NCBI GenBank assembly: GCA_910574455.1
Contig: CAJSYZ010000008.1
Coordinates: 248,001 to 312,000, forward strand
Direction of reading: 5' to 3'
Length of the DNA: 64,000 nt
From: Trichaptum fuscoviolaceum
Taxonomy: Eukaryota > Basidiomycota > Agaricomycetes > Hymenochaetales > Trichaptaceae
Shown here: in pieces, positions 31,223 to 41,927 of the stretch
Numbering within the stretch: the first letter of the stretch is position 1
Layout of the letters: the number at the start of each line of letters is the position of its first letter
The notes under the pieces: model-generated
The model's input: the letters and a program-made list of their open reading frames with translations, nothing else
Told to the model about the DNA's origin: nothing
Database searches by the model: none
Made by a program: the position numbers and the translations under genes

Positions 31223-32462
31223 CAACGTATTCGCTAAGGTGCACCATGTTGATATCGACATCGCCGAATCCGCGTTTTGTAAAACGTTCTGGTATGGCCC
31301 GAAGCGCACACCGGAAGAGATGAAAGATTGCGGTGATTTAGTCCTTTCCCTGGACGAGGTGCGCGCAAAGTACCCCGGCTTACAACTCATTGAATGGAAC
31401 GGATAGTATGTACCCTTCGTCTTTCTATACCACAACTTTCCTCTCACGCACAACCGAAAGCGACTCACAGAAAATTGTTGACTGTAAAGGCCGAATTATC
31501 GTCCATCTCGGAGGTCGTCCTCGCGAGAAAGCATTCAAGGACGCATTGAAGAAGCTCGATAGTGAAATGGAGGAGGCTCGCAAGGCAAATGGCCTGCCGG
31601 AAATCTTGGAGGAACGAGGTCTTCGTGGTAATCATCCGAATGGGACCTACGGCTACACATATCCCCCTGGCAATGGGGAGGTGAGTTGCTTCTGCTTCTT
31701 TCTTTAACGAGTCCTTACTTCGCACGTAGCCCAGACCGGGTTCGCTAAAGAATGGTGACAACAAATCCCATCACGCTGCACTGTCATTATTGCATTCGGA
31801 TTCTGCAAATCGCGTGAAGAGGTTGCAGGCCTGTAGGTCTCACTTCTCATTTCACATGCCTCTCGAACTCTTCGACTAACATCCTCGTGTCAGCCTTCAT
31901 GAAGAATGCGGCACCCCGAATGTACGCTCTCTACTGCGAGACGGATCGCTTTGTGCGAGAAAAGGCTCCGCAGTTGGAGGAGGATTTGAAAAAGGACTTG
32001 CCTTTCGTCGACACACCGGGCTCTTACCCCTTCGCATCTGCTACCTATAACTTCGGCTCGTACACGGTATGCCGACCCCACCGTGATTGTATGAACTTCG
32101 CGCCAGGATGGTGTGCCGTCACGGCAGTAGGCCAGTACGATCCTAAGCAAGGCGGCCATCTTGTCCTATTGGAACTTGGCCTTATAATCGAATTTCCACC
32201 CGGTGCTACCATTCTCCTCCCGTCCGCCCTTATTACCCATTTTAACACCGCAATTGGCCCCTCAGAGAAGCGCAGATCCATAGTTCGTTACTCCTCAGGC
32301 GGAATTTTTTTATGGGCTGAAGATTACCGTAAAGGTAGATTCCACACCACATGTGATGAAGATCTCGGTGATCCACTCAAGCCAGCGACCTTGAGCGACT
32401 ACCTTTACCTTTACATGACGATGGACGAATTGGAAGAGCAGCGTAAGCTTTTCCAGGTCTAG
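31223..32462 (+). CDS. TET/JBP-like 2OG-Fe(II) dioxygenase gene, catalytic part
   Basis: Members of the TET/JBP superfamily oxidise methylated bases in DNA, and related fungal genes have expanded near transposons. Exons inferred here are 31223-31405, 31461-31680, 31730-31832 and 31894-32462, separated by introns of 55, 49 and 61 bp with GT...AG ends and matching phases. The last exon carries the core: PHRDCMNFAPGW with the H-x-D iron ligands (about 32079), GGHLVLLELGLIIEFPPGA, the distal His in ALITHFNTA (about 32238), and Arg in KRRSIV as the likely 2-oxoglutarate contact. The frame has no stops, so the only lesion seen is element 2 between this part and 24638-24770. Base specificity cannot be read from the sequence. 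Confidence 0.75.
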
Positions 32463-32586
32463 CTCTCATCGAAAGGATGTTATGAACTCTCGCCGCTGTT
32501 ATAGAGTTTAAATTTGTTTGCTTGCTGTTCATTACTACGCAAAAGTATTTTAATTCTACGACGTTGCGGACAAATTTCTAGCCCTA

Positions 32587-34142
32587 TCAATCCTCCTCCA
32601 TACCCTCATCGGCCTTCTCCTTCCCCTTCCCCTTTCCCTTCGCCGTCTTCCCTACCCGAGTGCCTCTCTTGGGCGCCTGCACTACTGATCCGTCGCCGGA
32701 TCCCTGTGACCCATCGACAAAAGTGGGTGGTGAAGGGGACCAATCGCTCAAAGGGCTTCCCCTGAACGCTGTGGACTGTGTAGACCAGCCTCCTACGATA
32801 CCGTTGTCATTCCCAACTTAATGTCAGCCGCTATCGCTTATTACAATAAAGGCTGCTCATACCACCAGCGTCGTCAAAGGGCCGCTTCTTAGGCGGACTA
32901 AGCTCAACGGCGGGCGAACTGGAACGCTCCCTCTTCCCGGTAGTTACCACCTCATCCTCTGCGTCTTCTTCTCGCGGAACTGGAGGCGTTAACGCTTTCA
33001 TCTGAACTATGGTGAACGTATAGACGCGCGAGCGCTTCCTCGACCGGCTTGTATCTCCAGCGGACCTCTCCTGCGACCAATCCCATCTTCAGTACGAATC
33101 GTCAGTATCGATCATATTCAACCGTCTACCAAACGATGTACTCACAGCTGAAGAGTTGCATCCGCTACCACGTAACTGCCCTCCTGGAAAACCTTCTCAT
33201 AGTCTCGGGGGTGAACTCGAGCACCCGTATGGTCAAAAATGTCGATGCTTTTGTTCAAGAGGAACTCCTTCAGATCTAAGTCCGTTGCGTCCTTGAACAT
33301 GCCCTCGGGGTCATTCCAAGTTTCAAGGGATTCTTCTGCACCTTTACCATTGATTAGAGCCAAGTTCGCACCTGGTTTCAATGCAATCACTCACCTTCGC
33401 TACTACCGCCTTGAGAGTCATCCGCTATTACCGCCACGAATCAACTTTAGCCCATAGATGCACGTGTGCAATCGTGCTCACCAAACAGAGGGTCGTCGGA
33501 CGGACTGTCCCTTCGATTACTGATCCACATAAACGGCGTGTTCAACGTGATCTCGGCCGAATTTCCAGGCAATCGTCTGACAAGTGACTTGACGTCGACG
33601 ACGTTGTCTGTCAATTCAATAACAAGGGTGTTAGCCGTCTGCAACATTTCAAAGCATAAGGACATACTTCCGTACTGCGAATACCCTCCATTCCGTTCCT
33701 GGGCTACCTGCAGTTTATTGACGTTCGTAAATTGCTCGCGGGTCTTCCCTACCGACTCGTAAGGAAGCTCGGGCCCCCCCGGCGTGATTGGGAACTTGTT
33801 CTTGATTTTCGCAACCCGCCCAGCGTTAACCTAAGCCATGTTCTCGTAAATAATTGCGCAACATGGGAAAACCAAATCACTCACCGCCGACTTAGGTGCG
33901 CCCTCAAGGTCCCCGTAAGGCCCGCATAATGGGGCGCCCAGCTTCCCGATGAAGCGAATGACTGCTATGCTATCCGTACCTTTCTTACTCCAAAAACCAT
34001 GGCCCTGCTTCCCGCCAAAGGCCTTCGTGCGCACAAATCGGTACATTTCGTGCGCTCGTGGTCTAATGAGAGAATCGGGGTCATGCTCAAGCTTGTCAAT
34101 CGCTTCCACGACTGCAGCGACCCCCTCAGCGTCCAGCGACAT
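32587..34142 (-). CDS. Hypothetical multi-exon gene
   Basis: Not recognised. The first exon starts at ATG 34142 (MSLDAEGVAAVVEAIDKLEH) and ends at a GTGAGT donor near 33893. The next begins near 33833 (VNAGRVAKIKNKFPITPGG). Further exons include ELTDNVVDVKSLVRRLPG near 33600 and GARVHPRDYEKVFQEGSYV near 33190. The tail is charged and disordered (KGKGKGKEKADEGMEED) and ends at TGA 32587-32589. Introns are short with consensus donors, and the frame is kept across them, so the gene looks intact. It is tail-to-tail with the TET/JBP-like gene, about 125 bp apart. The N-terminal exon may be a small domain of its own; no catalytic motif is evident. Confidence 0.5.
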
Positions 34143-34254
34143 TGAGAAGGAGGGAAATGAAGTTCGGAAATCGTCAACGCCCTCTCTCCATTCCTAACAG
34201 GCGATTAAATATCCTGTCGGTCTAATTTGTTAATGAAGGTCCCGTCCCTGAGAG

Positions 34255-34935
34255 CCGGAAAGCACCGGCACTCCTAAGTTCCGAGTTAGGAATAGTAACA
34301 CTTTGCTCCCTTCCTTGAAAGGGGTGGCAGGCCATCCTTCTACTTCACTTTCTCTGCGTCCTTTGCAGCCCAGTACGCTCGTCTGCGCTGTCTCCTTCTC
34401 GCTGACGCCGTTCGCAATGCAATGTTTAACTGCTCAAGTTCACTGTACATTTTGCCCTCGTGAAACTTTTCCTCATGCCTTCACCGCAATTCCGAGATCC
34501 AACTACGATCGGCTTACTCCGCGGTTGTCATGCGCCTCCTCATTTTCATATTTTTTTTCCACAACGATCTTCTGCGGTCGGTTATTCTTCACGACTATCC
34601 GGAAACGACCGGTACTCCTAAGTTCCGAGTTAGGCATCGTAGCGCTTTGCTCTCTTCCTTGAAAAGCGCAGGGCGTCCTTGCAATTCACATCCTCTGCAC
34701 ACCCTTTAGGGCCCATTACGCTCGTTTGCACCATCACCTTCCTACCGACTCCGTTCACAAACGAAAGCTTAACAGCTCAAGTTCATGCAACGTTTTGCCC
34801 TCGTGAAATTTTTACTCATACCTCCCGGAGATCGAAACTATGATCGGGGTGCACCCCGGTTGTCATGCTTCTCCTCGTTTTCATATTTTTTTCCACAACG
34901 TTCTTCGACGTTCGGTTATTATTCGCCACCGACGT
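34255..34935 (+). repeat. Tandem duplication of a 344-bp unit
   Basis: Copy 1 (34255-34598) and copy 2 (34599 to about 34935) align from CCGGAAA and ACTCCTAAGTTCCGAGTTAGG, through TTTTGCCCTCGTGAAA, to CATATTTTTTTCCACAACG, with scattered substitutions. CCTAA and TTAGG around GTTCCGAG can form a small hairpin in each copy. No frame is conserved between the copies. Confidence 0.7.
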
Positions 34936-35473
34936 TGAAAATGTCAGAATAATTCACTAATTTTCTTCCCCGATGCTCTGCGACGTTCGATCACCTATCC
35001 GGTCCGATCTTTTCCGACGCTGTACAACGTCCGGACGCCTTACCGGATGAATCTTCTTGCGATGCGGAAGACTGATTTTTTTTTCGATTTTCTTGAACGT
35101 TGTTTGTCGACCTTTTGTAAGACACCGATATGCCTTCGACAACTTTTTTGTCTAACTTTCACAAAGGCACATGCACTTCAGTCCCTCTAAGTTGAACGCA
35201 GCTTCAACTTTTGTTGTTTATGCTCCCAGTGAGCAGCTGCGCTAATTCATCTTTCAAATTGTTTTCAAATTTAGGTTAATTAGCTGACGGAATGCTCCAC
35301 AATCACCCTTGCTTTCATCAGAAACCCTTGTCCCTTGCAATGTCCGTTTCCCAATCAGCGTTGAACACGAAGGCTGTGGGTGCTTGGAAAAAAAATCGTG
35401 CAATTCCTCAGCGAACCCCTTGCGTCAAACGTCTTACGCAGAACTGTCTTTGCGGCAGCTCCAAGTCCGAAAG
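34936..35473. other. Stretch without a supported gene
   Basis: A/T-rich with several poly-T and poly-A runs. Short frames near 35292-35545 lack recognisable motifs. It ends at the target duplication of element 3. Confidence 0.4.
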
Positions 35474-36032
35474 TGTTACGACCTAGAGTGGTTCCTTCGC
35501 TTTCGAGACCCTGAATCGGACGCGGACGACGATCGGACGCTATGAGCGGTGGTTCTCACTCTGAGAAGCACTTTACAAGTCAATTAAGCTATTCTACACA
35601 TCAGAGCTAAAGATAAACACATCACCTGAGAAGCACTTTACAAGAGGCCAAAAGTGGAGTGCTTCGCAGGGGGATCCGCGGTTTTGATGAACAAAGGCAA
35701 AAACTATACAGTACCAAGCCACTGGACCCTGATCCGACTAGGTCCGACCTATACCGCTGACGTAAGTCGGAGTTCGGGGTCCCGCATCGGTAGAGCGGAG
35801 GTTCGAGTCGGAGTGGCGGAAGAAAGAAAGAAAAGAGAATTGCTTGCAGGGCACTTGTCCTAGCGGCCTGCAAACATACAGGCAAGTAATCTACGCAAAA
35901 AGGAAGAGAATCGGAGTTAAAGAAAGTCCGGTTTCGGACCGGACATGTCGGGGATCCGACTCGGAGTATGATCGTAAAAGAAAATAAAGGAAAAATAAAA
36001 GAAATAAAATAACCTGAGGCGGATTCCTGACA
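35474..36032 (-). repeat. 3' LTR of element 3
   Basis: In the sense of the element it begins TGTCAGGAATCC and ends GGTCGTAACA. The ending matches elements 1 and 2. Rich in TCGGA and GTCCG words. Confidence 0.92.
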
Positions 36033-36046
36033 TTATCCCCCTCCAA
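36033..36046 (-). other. Polypurine tract of element 3
   Basis: On the minus strand TTGGAGGGGGATAA directly precedes the 3' LTR. The pol stop codon TAA lies inside it. Confidence 0.75.
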
Positions 36047-39000
36047 GGGCGCTCCTAAAGAGCGCGCGCGTTTGATAGCGAATGGCGTCGGGGTACCGAC
36101 GATAGAACTTTCGGATAATGGCGGGGGCATGCTCCATGTTCGCGGCATCGATCCATTGGTCTTCCTCGGGTCCATAGCCTTTCCAGCGAACCAAATACTG
36201 CAGAGTCCGACCTCGACCGCTTCGGCGCGAATTAAGGACTTCGGATACTTCGTATTCGATGTCGCCGTCGACGTTTACGGGCTCTGGCGGTGTCTGGACG
36301 CGACCAGGAATAGTGTCCGGTGTATACTTTGTGAGAAGCGACACATGGAACACTGGGTGAATCCGCATAGTCGCAGGCAGCTGAAGCTCGTAATTCAAGA
36401 GTCCGATCTTCCGCAAAACCGTGTAGGGTCCGAGTCTCCGCGGATTCAGCTTGCGCGTGCCCGGTATTGCGATATTCCGTGCGTCGAGCCATACCTTGTC
36501 TCCTGGTCGAATGTCCGGCGTGTCTGCATGTCCCTGGTCGTAATACCGCTTCATCCGCTCCGCTGCGACTTCGAGAGCCGCGCGAGCGTCCTCCTGAGCC
36601 TTCTGAAGCAGGTCGAGTCGGTCATCCGCTGCGGGTACCGTCGAAAGTCTCCGGCACTCGGTACAATGGTGAACTCGGGGTCGTATCCATACAACAGCGC
36701 GAAGGGAGACACCTTGGTAGCGGAGTGCGCTCGAGTGTTGTGCGCAAACTCCGCCATGGGCAGTAACTCCGACCAATTTTCCTGTCGGACGTCGGTGAAC
36801 GCGCGGAGATATTGTTCCAACTCCTGGTTCACCCGCTCGGTCTGACCGTCCGTTTGCGGGTGGAAGGATGTCGATGTCGCGCCCTCGATCCCGAGTCGAT
36901 GGAGTACCGCTTTCATAAACCGGGAGACAAACTGTGTACCCCGGTCCGAAATGACTTTGCGCGGTGTGCCATGGTGTTTCCAGACTTCGGACACAAACAA
37001 GTCGGCCGTCCGCGCGGAGTCAATATCCAGGTCGTCGGTATGAAATGGGCCTGCTTGGTGAGTCGGTCTACAACCACAAAGATGGCGTCGTATTCGCCGG
37101 ACTGTGGCAGCTGGGTGATGAAGTCGCAAGAAATGACCTGCCACGGTCCGTCTGGTACTTCGTTGGGCTGAAGCGGACCCACCGGACGTTGCGGGATGTT
37201 CTTCGTCCGCATACAAGTGTCACAGCCCGACACGTACCGCTCGACGAAGGTAGACATACCAGGCCACCAGTAGTTCCGACTCACCAGCTCGTAGGTCTTC
37301 CAACGACCCGGATGTCCGACCGGAAGCGAATTGTGGTGTAACTTGACGATATCGCGGCGGATCTCCTCGTCCTTCGGCACATAGACCTTACCCCGGTACA
37401 GCAGCAGCCCATCCTCCGTGTTCCACTCCTCCAGATCGTTCGCCAGCGCGCGCGGAGCCCCTTCCTTCACCTTCTCAATCGCCTCGACCAATTCCTTGTC
37501 AAACCTCTCGGACTCCCGAATCCTCCGCAACAACTCCGTATCCCCCTCGGCCCGGACCATCCCTCGTCGCATCGCCAACGTGTAGAAGCGGTTCGTGTCC
37601 AGCAGGACCTTGTTTGTATTGTCCGGTCCGTCAGGGCGAAGATCTTCGCGCCTGGACAAAGCATCCGGCTTTCCACCGAGTCGTCCGGGACGGTGACGGA
37701 TCAGAAAGTCAAAACGGCTAAGGAACAAGCTCCAGCGGGCCAGGCGTCTCGTAAGGTTTCGGGCTTCCGCGAAGAAGAGCAGGTTTCGGTGGTCCGACAC
37801 AATATCGATTTTGTGCGGACTTCCTTCGAGATAGTGCCGCCACTCATCCAAGGCTCGGACGATGGCTAGAAGCTCCTTGTCGTGGATCTCATAGTTCCTC
37901 TCCGCATCGCCCAGGGACTTCGAATAGTAGGCCACTGGGTGAATGTCACCGTCTGGTCCGATCTGCGAAAGTACCGCTCCGGTCGCGAAGTCCGAAGCAT
38001 CGCATTCAAGGATGAAGGGTTTCTCAAGGTCGGGCATCGCAAGGACCGGTGCCTCAGCAAACTTCTTCTTCAGACCATCGAAGGACTCTTGCTGGCGGGT
38101 AGTCCAGCGCCACTGGACATCCTTCCGCAACAATTCGGTCATGGGAACCGCCAGCTTCGAGAAGTCCTTGATAAAACGTCGGTAGAAGTTTGCGAACCCC
38201 AAGAAAGCCTGAATGTCCTTCACCTTCGCCGGAGTCGGCCAGTCGGCCACCGCTTCGACCTTCTTCGGATCCATCGAGATAATTCCAGAGCCAATGATCA
38301 TGCCCAAGTACTCAATGGAGTCCTTGTGGAACTCACACTTTTCGGGCTTACAGAACAGGTCATACTTTTCCAAACGTCGGAGTACCTCCTTAACGTGTTC
38401 CTCGTGCTCCGACTCGTTCTCCGAAAATATGCAGATGTCATCGAGGTAGATAATGACAATAACATCCAGCATGTCCTTGAAGAGCTCGTTCATCATCCGC
38501 TGAAACGTAGCAGGTGCGTTCGTAAGTCCGAAAGTCATAACGGTCGGTTCGAAGTGTCCTTCCTGAGTCCGAAAAGCGGCCTTCCACTCATTGCCTTCCT
38601 TGATGCGGATATTGTTGTATCCGGCCCGCAAGTCGAGCTTCGTGAAAACGCGGGCCTTCTTCAAGGAATCGATGAGTTCGGTGGTCAGGGGAAGCGGGTA
38701 CCGATTTTTGACGGTGATCTCGTTGAGTTTTCGGTAGTCGACGACCATCCGAAGCGATCCGTCCTTCTTCTTGATGAAGAAGACCGGAGCAGCGGCGGGG
38801 GACTTCGACGGACGGATGTAGCCCTTGCGGAGGTTCTCCTCAATGAACTCCTTCAAGGCTGCACGTTCTGCCGGTGCCATAGGATAGATCTTGCTGTACG
38901 AAGGGGTCGATCCGGGCTCCAAGTCGATCGCATGGTCAAACGGCTTCCTTTCGGGCAACCGTTCGGCCTCTGACTTCGAAAACACCTTCGCAAACTCGCG

Positions 39001-39868
39001 GTACTGCGGGGGGACCATCTCCTCGAAGGACTTATCGCCCTCCTTCACTGCCGACTTCTCCGCAATCGCCTGCGACCAGGTATACGAGGCCGCAACTTTA
39101 TGCACAAAGTCCGGATCGTCCGCCACATAGAACTGCTCTGCATCATGGTAGATGTCCATGTACTTTTCGGAGTACCGAAATCCGGGGGGAATCTTCGCAA
39201 GGTCGTCAGACTCACTGTCCGACTCGTCTGAATCATCACCGACTTCCGCAACGCAGACTCTTGCATGGGGCTGCGGTCGCGGTCGCATCTGTCGACTGTT
39301 CTTGCATCGCACGGCCCGCAACTTGCGAACGGCGCGGGGTAGCGGTTGTCCGGCTTCTACAACTCTTGCCGCTTCGACAGGGCGGCATTCGTTCGGACAT
39401 CGCGTGAAGCTGATGGTCTCGTCGTTCCAATCAATCTCGGGGTTATGGTGGTGTAGCCAATCTATCCCAATAATCAACGGATAGTCTCCGATGTTTGCCA
39501 CTGTGGCATCGACTTCTTCTTTGTGTCCACCGATCTCCAGAGTAAGTCGGACTTGGTCTGTAATCGGACCACTCTGGTTCAGCGAATCGTCGGCGTTGTA
39601 CACCTTGATCGGTCGGTCGAGAGGACGAGTACGTAGTCCGAACTTCCGCACCAACTTCTGGTTGATAATCACCGAAAATGCACCGCAGTCTAGCAGCGCT
39701 CTCATGCTCAAAATCTTTCGGCCGTCACTTATTCTCACTGGGACATGGATGAATCGACGCAAACTCTTGTGTATTAGCGAAGTACGATTGTACACAGAGG
39801 GATCGGATACATCATCATCTAACAGCGAAAATCGGTTCGGGGTCTTTGGCGGAAGACCGCGCGCCTAG
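36033..39868 (-). pseudogene. pol: Pol of element 3, frameshifted
   Basis: In order on the minus strand: protease-like ALLDCGAFSV (Cys where family members have Ser or Thr after the catalytic Asp), RT with YLDDICIFS, RNase H with ECDASDFATG, integrase zinc-binding HNSLPVGHPGRW, then a frame change near 37040 within FIPTTDDLD. The integrase core SDRGTQF continues in a second frame to about 36645, where another shift leads to LSTVPAADDRLD and a chromodomain, EYEVSEVLNSRRSG then YLVRWKGYGPEEDQW. The pol frame is closed by TAG just after the gag stop, with no in-frame ATG near its start, so expression from this copy is doubtful. Overall order and length match element 1 Pol. Confidence 0.88.
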
Positions 39869-39874
39869 ACCCAC

Positions 39875-41155
39875 TCAAAAACCCTGACTCTTGAGAGCAG
39901 CTGCGACCGCTTTGGCGATCTCGTCAACGGTCGGAGTGCGAGCGGCATTCACGGTCGGAGTCTCGTCGCGGACTTCCTCGAGGGTCGCAGTCGGTGTCTT
40001 GGAAGCGGCGGCGGGCGCAGAGGCGGCGGGCGGAGCGGTGGACGACGAGGCGGCGGTCTGTGAAGCCACCTTCGATCGGCCATTCGATCTCTTGCTCCGC
40101 TGTGGACAGTCTCGAGCCAGGTGTCCATGCTCACCGCACTGGAAGCAGAGTCCGCGGCGCATCATCTCTTCGGTGCTCAAGCGGTCGATGTCCATCGCGT
40201 CGGGGTCCCGCGTCGGTCCGCGCGAAGCGGAGTGGTGTGTCTGCGAGCGGGAGCCCCAGTTCGGACTCCAGTTGTTCTGCTTGAAGCCAGTCCGACGTGC
40301 ACGCAAGTCCTCATCGTATTCGCAAAGCAGTCGGACCCACTGGTCGAAGCTCTTCGTCTCCCGGATCTCCTTGCTCGCCAGATCGTAGCGGAACTGGCTG
40401 CTGAGTCCGGTCTCGAACACCAGCATCTTCCCTTCCATCCCCCAGTCCACCTCCGACTCCACCAGCAATGCACGAAACTTCGCCGCATACTCCGACACTG
40501 TGTCCTTGCCCTGGCGCAGTTTCATAAGCTCCTGTCCGGCGTGGCGCTTGATGTTCGGACGTCCGAACGCGGACTGGAGGGACTCCAGGAAGAGGTCCAA
40601 GTCGGTCATGAGAGCGGGGACTTCGGTGCCCTTGAGGGCGGCAGTTGTGTGCGGACGAGCCCACTGTTCAGCGGGCCCGCGGAGTAGCAAAGCGGCCCAT
40701 AGACAGGCCATCGTCGGACCGCCTACAAACTCCTGGGGGCGCATCTGGACATAAAGTCGGACCTTCTGCGACCACTCCTCGAAGCTGATACTCTCCGCCT
40801 CCTTATCTTTTGGCGTACGCCCATAGAACGCGGGCGGGGCACCGACCTTCGGACCCTTGGGAGTGCGGGTCGCGCCTTCCTGCGCATTTCGGACAAACAG
40901 GTTCATGAAGTCGTGGAGGCGCTGGTTTTCGGCGGTCACCTCCTGCAGGTGTGACTGGAGAGGTCGGGTGGCATCATTGATAGCCTGAAGGACGTCTGGG
41001 GGGAGGTCTCCGCTCTGCTGGGGCGGTGGGGCGGCCTGGGCAGGAGCAGCACCCGGAGTCGGAGTTGGAGCAGCGCCTGGCGCGGGCGCTGCTTGCGCGG
41101 TGTTGATCGGGTCGGTCATATCTTCGTCGGAGTCTTCTTGTCCGAATCTTCCCAT
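39875..41155 (-). CDS. gag: Gag of element 3, 426 aa
   Basis: Starts at ATG 41155, about 50 bp after the primer-binding site. The N-terminus is Ala/Pro-rich, followed by a capsid-like retrotransposon Gag region (ALLLRGPAEQWARPH) and one CCHC zinc knuckle, CFQCGEHGHLARDC, near residue 340. The tail is Ala/Ser/Thr-rich. The frame is intact although pol is broken. The similar LLRGPAxxWARP motif in element 1 Gag shows that the two are related. Confidence 0.88.
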   Translation of the reverse strand: MGRFGQEDSDEDMTDPINTAQAAPAPGAAPTPTPGAAPAQAAPPPQQSGDLPPDVLQAINDATRPLQSHLQEVTAENQRLHDFMNLFVRNAQEGATRTPKGPKVGAPPAFYGRTPKDKEAESISFEEWSQKVRLYVQMRPQEFVGGPTMACLWAALLLRGPAEQWARPHTTAALKGTEVPALMTDLDLFLESLQSAFGRPNIKRHAGQELMKLRQGKDTVSEYAAKFRALLVESEVDWGMEGKMLVFETGLSSQFRYDLASKEIRETKSFDQWVRLLCEYDEDLRARRTGFKQNNWSPNWGSRSQTHHSASRGPTRDPDAMDIDRLSTEEMMRRGLCFQCGEHGHLARDCPQRSKRSNGRSKVASQTAASSSTAPPAASAPAAASKTPTATLEEVRDETPTVNAARTPTVDEIAKAVAAALKSQGF

Positions 41156-41206
41156 TCAGAGGGATCAAAAATCGGTCGGTGCAATCGCAGGGCGTCGAAA
41201 GAACAA

Positions 41207-41217
41207 ACTTTTGGCCT
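41207..41217 (-). other. Primer-binding site of element 3 (self-primed)
   Basis: On the minus strand AGGCCAAAAGT lies 2 nt after the 5' LTR and complements the LTR primer at 41391-41401 over 11 nt. Confidence 0.65.
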
Positions 41218-41219
41218 AA

Positions 41220-41803
41220 TGTTACGACCTAGAGTGGTTCCTTCGCTTTCGAGACCCTGAATCGGACGCGGACGACGATCGGACGCTATGAGCGGTGGTT
41301 CTCACTCTGAGAAGCACTTTACAAGTCAATTAAGCTATTCTACACATCAGAGCTAAAGATAAACACATCACCTGAGAAGCACTTTACAAGAGGCCAAAAG
41401 TGGAGTGCTTCGCAGGGGGATCCGCGGTTTTGATGAACAAAGGCAAAAACTATACAGTACCAAGCCACTGGACCCTGATCCGACTAGGTCCGACCTATAC
41501 CGCTGACGTAAGTCGGAGTTCGGGGTCCCGCATCGGTAGAGCGGAGGTTCGAGTCGGAGTGGCGGAAGAAAGAAAGAAAAGAGAATTGCTTGCAGGGCAC
41601 TTGTCCTAGCGGCCTGCAAACATACAGGCAAGTAATCTACGCAAAAAGGAAGAGAATCGGAGTTAAAGAAAGTCCGGTTTCGGACCGGACATGTCGGGGA
41701 TCCGACTCGGAGTATGATCGTAAAAGAAAATAAAGGAAAAATAAAAGAAATAAAATAACCTGAGGCGAAAAGAAGTAAAATAACCTGAGGCGGATTCCTG
41801 ACA
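41220..41803 (-). repeat. 5' LTR of element 3
   Basis: Matches the 3' LTR except for an extra 25 bp made by a tandem duplication of AAATAACCTGAGGCG-containing sequence near its start (in element sense). Confidence 0.92.
41391..41401 (-). promoter_or_regulatory. Inferred RNA 5' end and self-primer, element 3
   Basis: On the minus strand ACTTTTGGCCT sits in the loop of a perfect 8-bp stem (GAAGCACT with AGTGCTTC). Confidence 0.65.
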
Positions 41804-41880
41804 GAAAGCCCTCCCACTCTGCGCGTTCTGCAGAACCTCCTCAACGCCTATTCCCTCTCTCGCTGCCCAGACTCCTCCTG

Positions 41881-41888
41881 TATAAAAG
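41881..41888 (+). promoter_or_regulatory. TATA box
   Basis: TATAAAAG lies 47 bp upstream of the ATG at 41928, a plausible core promoter for that gene. Confidence 0.6.
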
Positions 41889-41927
41889 TGGCCCGCATCC
41901 CGCTCACAACTCCTCATCGTTTCCATC

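Larger units (their letters stand above)
35474..41803 (-). mobile_element. LTR element 3: decayed Ty3-type chromovirus, minus strand
   Basis: LTRs of 559 bp (35474-36032) and 584 bp (41220-41803) flank gag and pol read on the minus strand, so the right copy is the 5' LTR. GAAAG on both sides (35469-35473 and 41804-41808) is the target duplication. The 25-bp length difference is a tandem duplication near 41766-41790. Pol carries two frame breaks. The 5' LTR ends about 75 bp upstream of the TATA box of the plus-strand gene at 41928. Confidence 0.93.

Noticed and set aside
35780..35815. GGTAGAGCGG...GGTTCGAGTC in the LTR of element 3 as a tRNA gene
   Set aside because: The A-box-like and B-box-like words are almost adjacent, far too close for a tRNA, and the LTR shows no cloverleaf.
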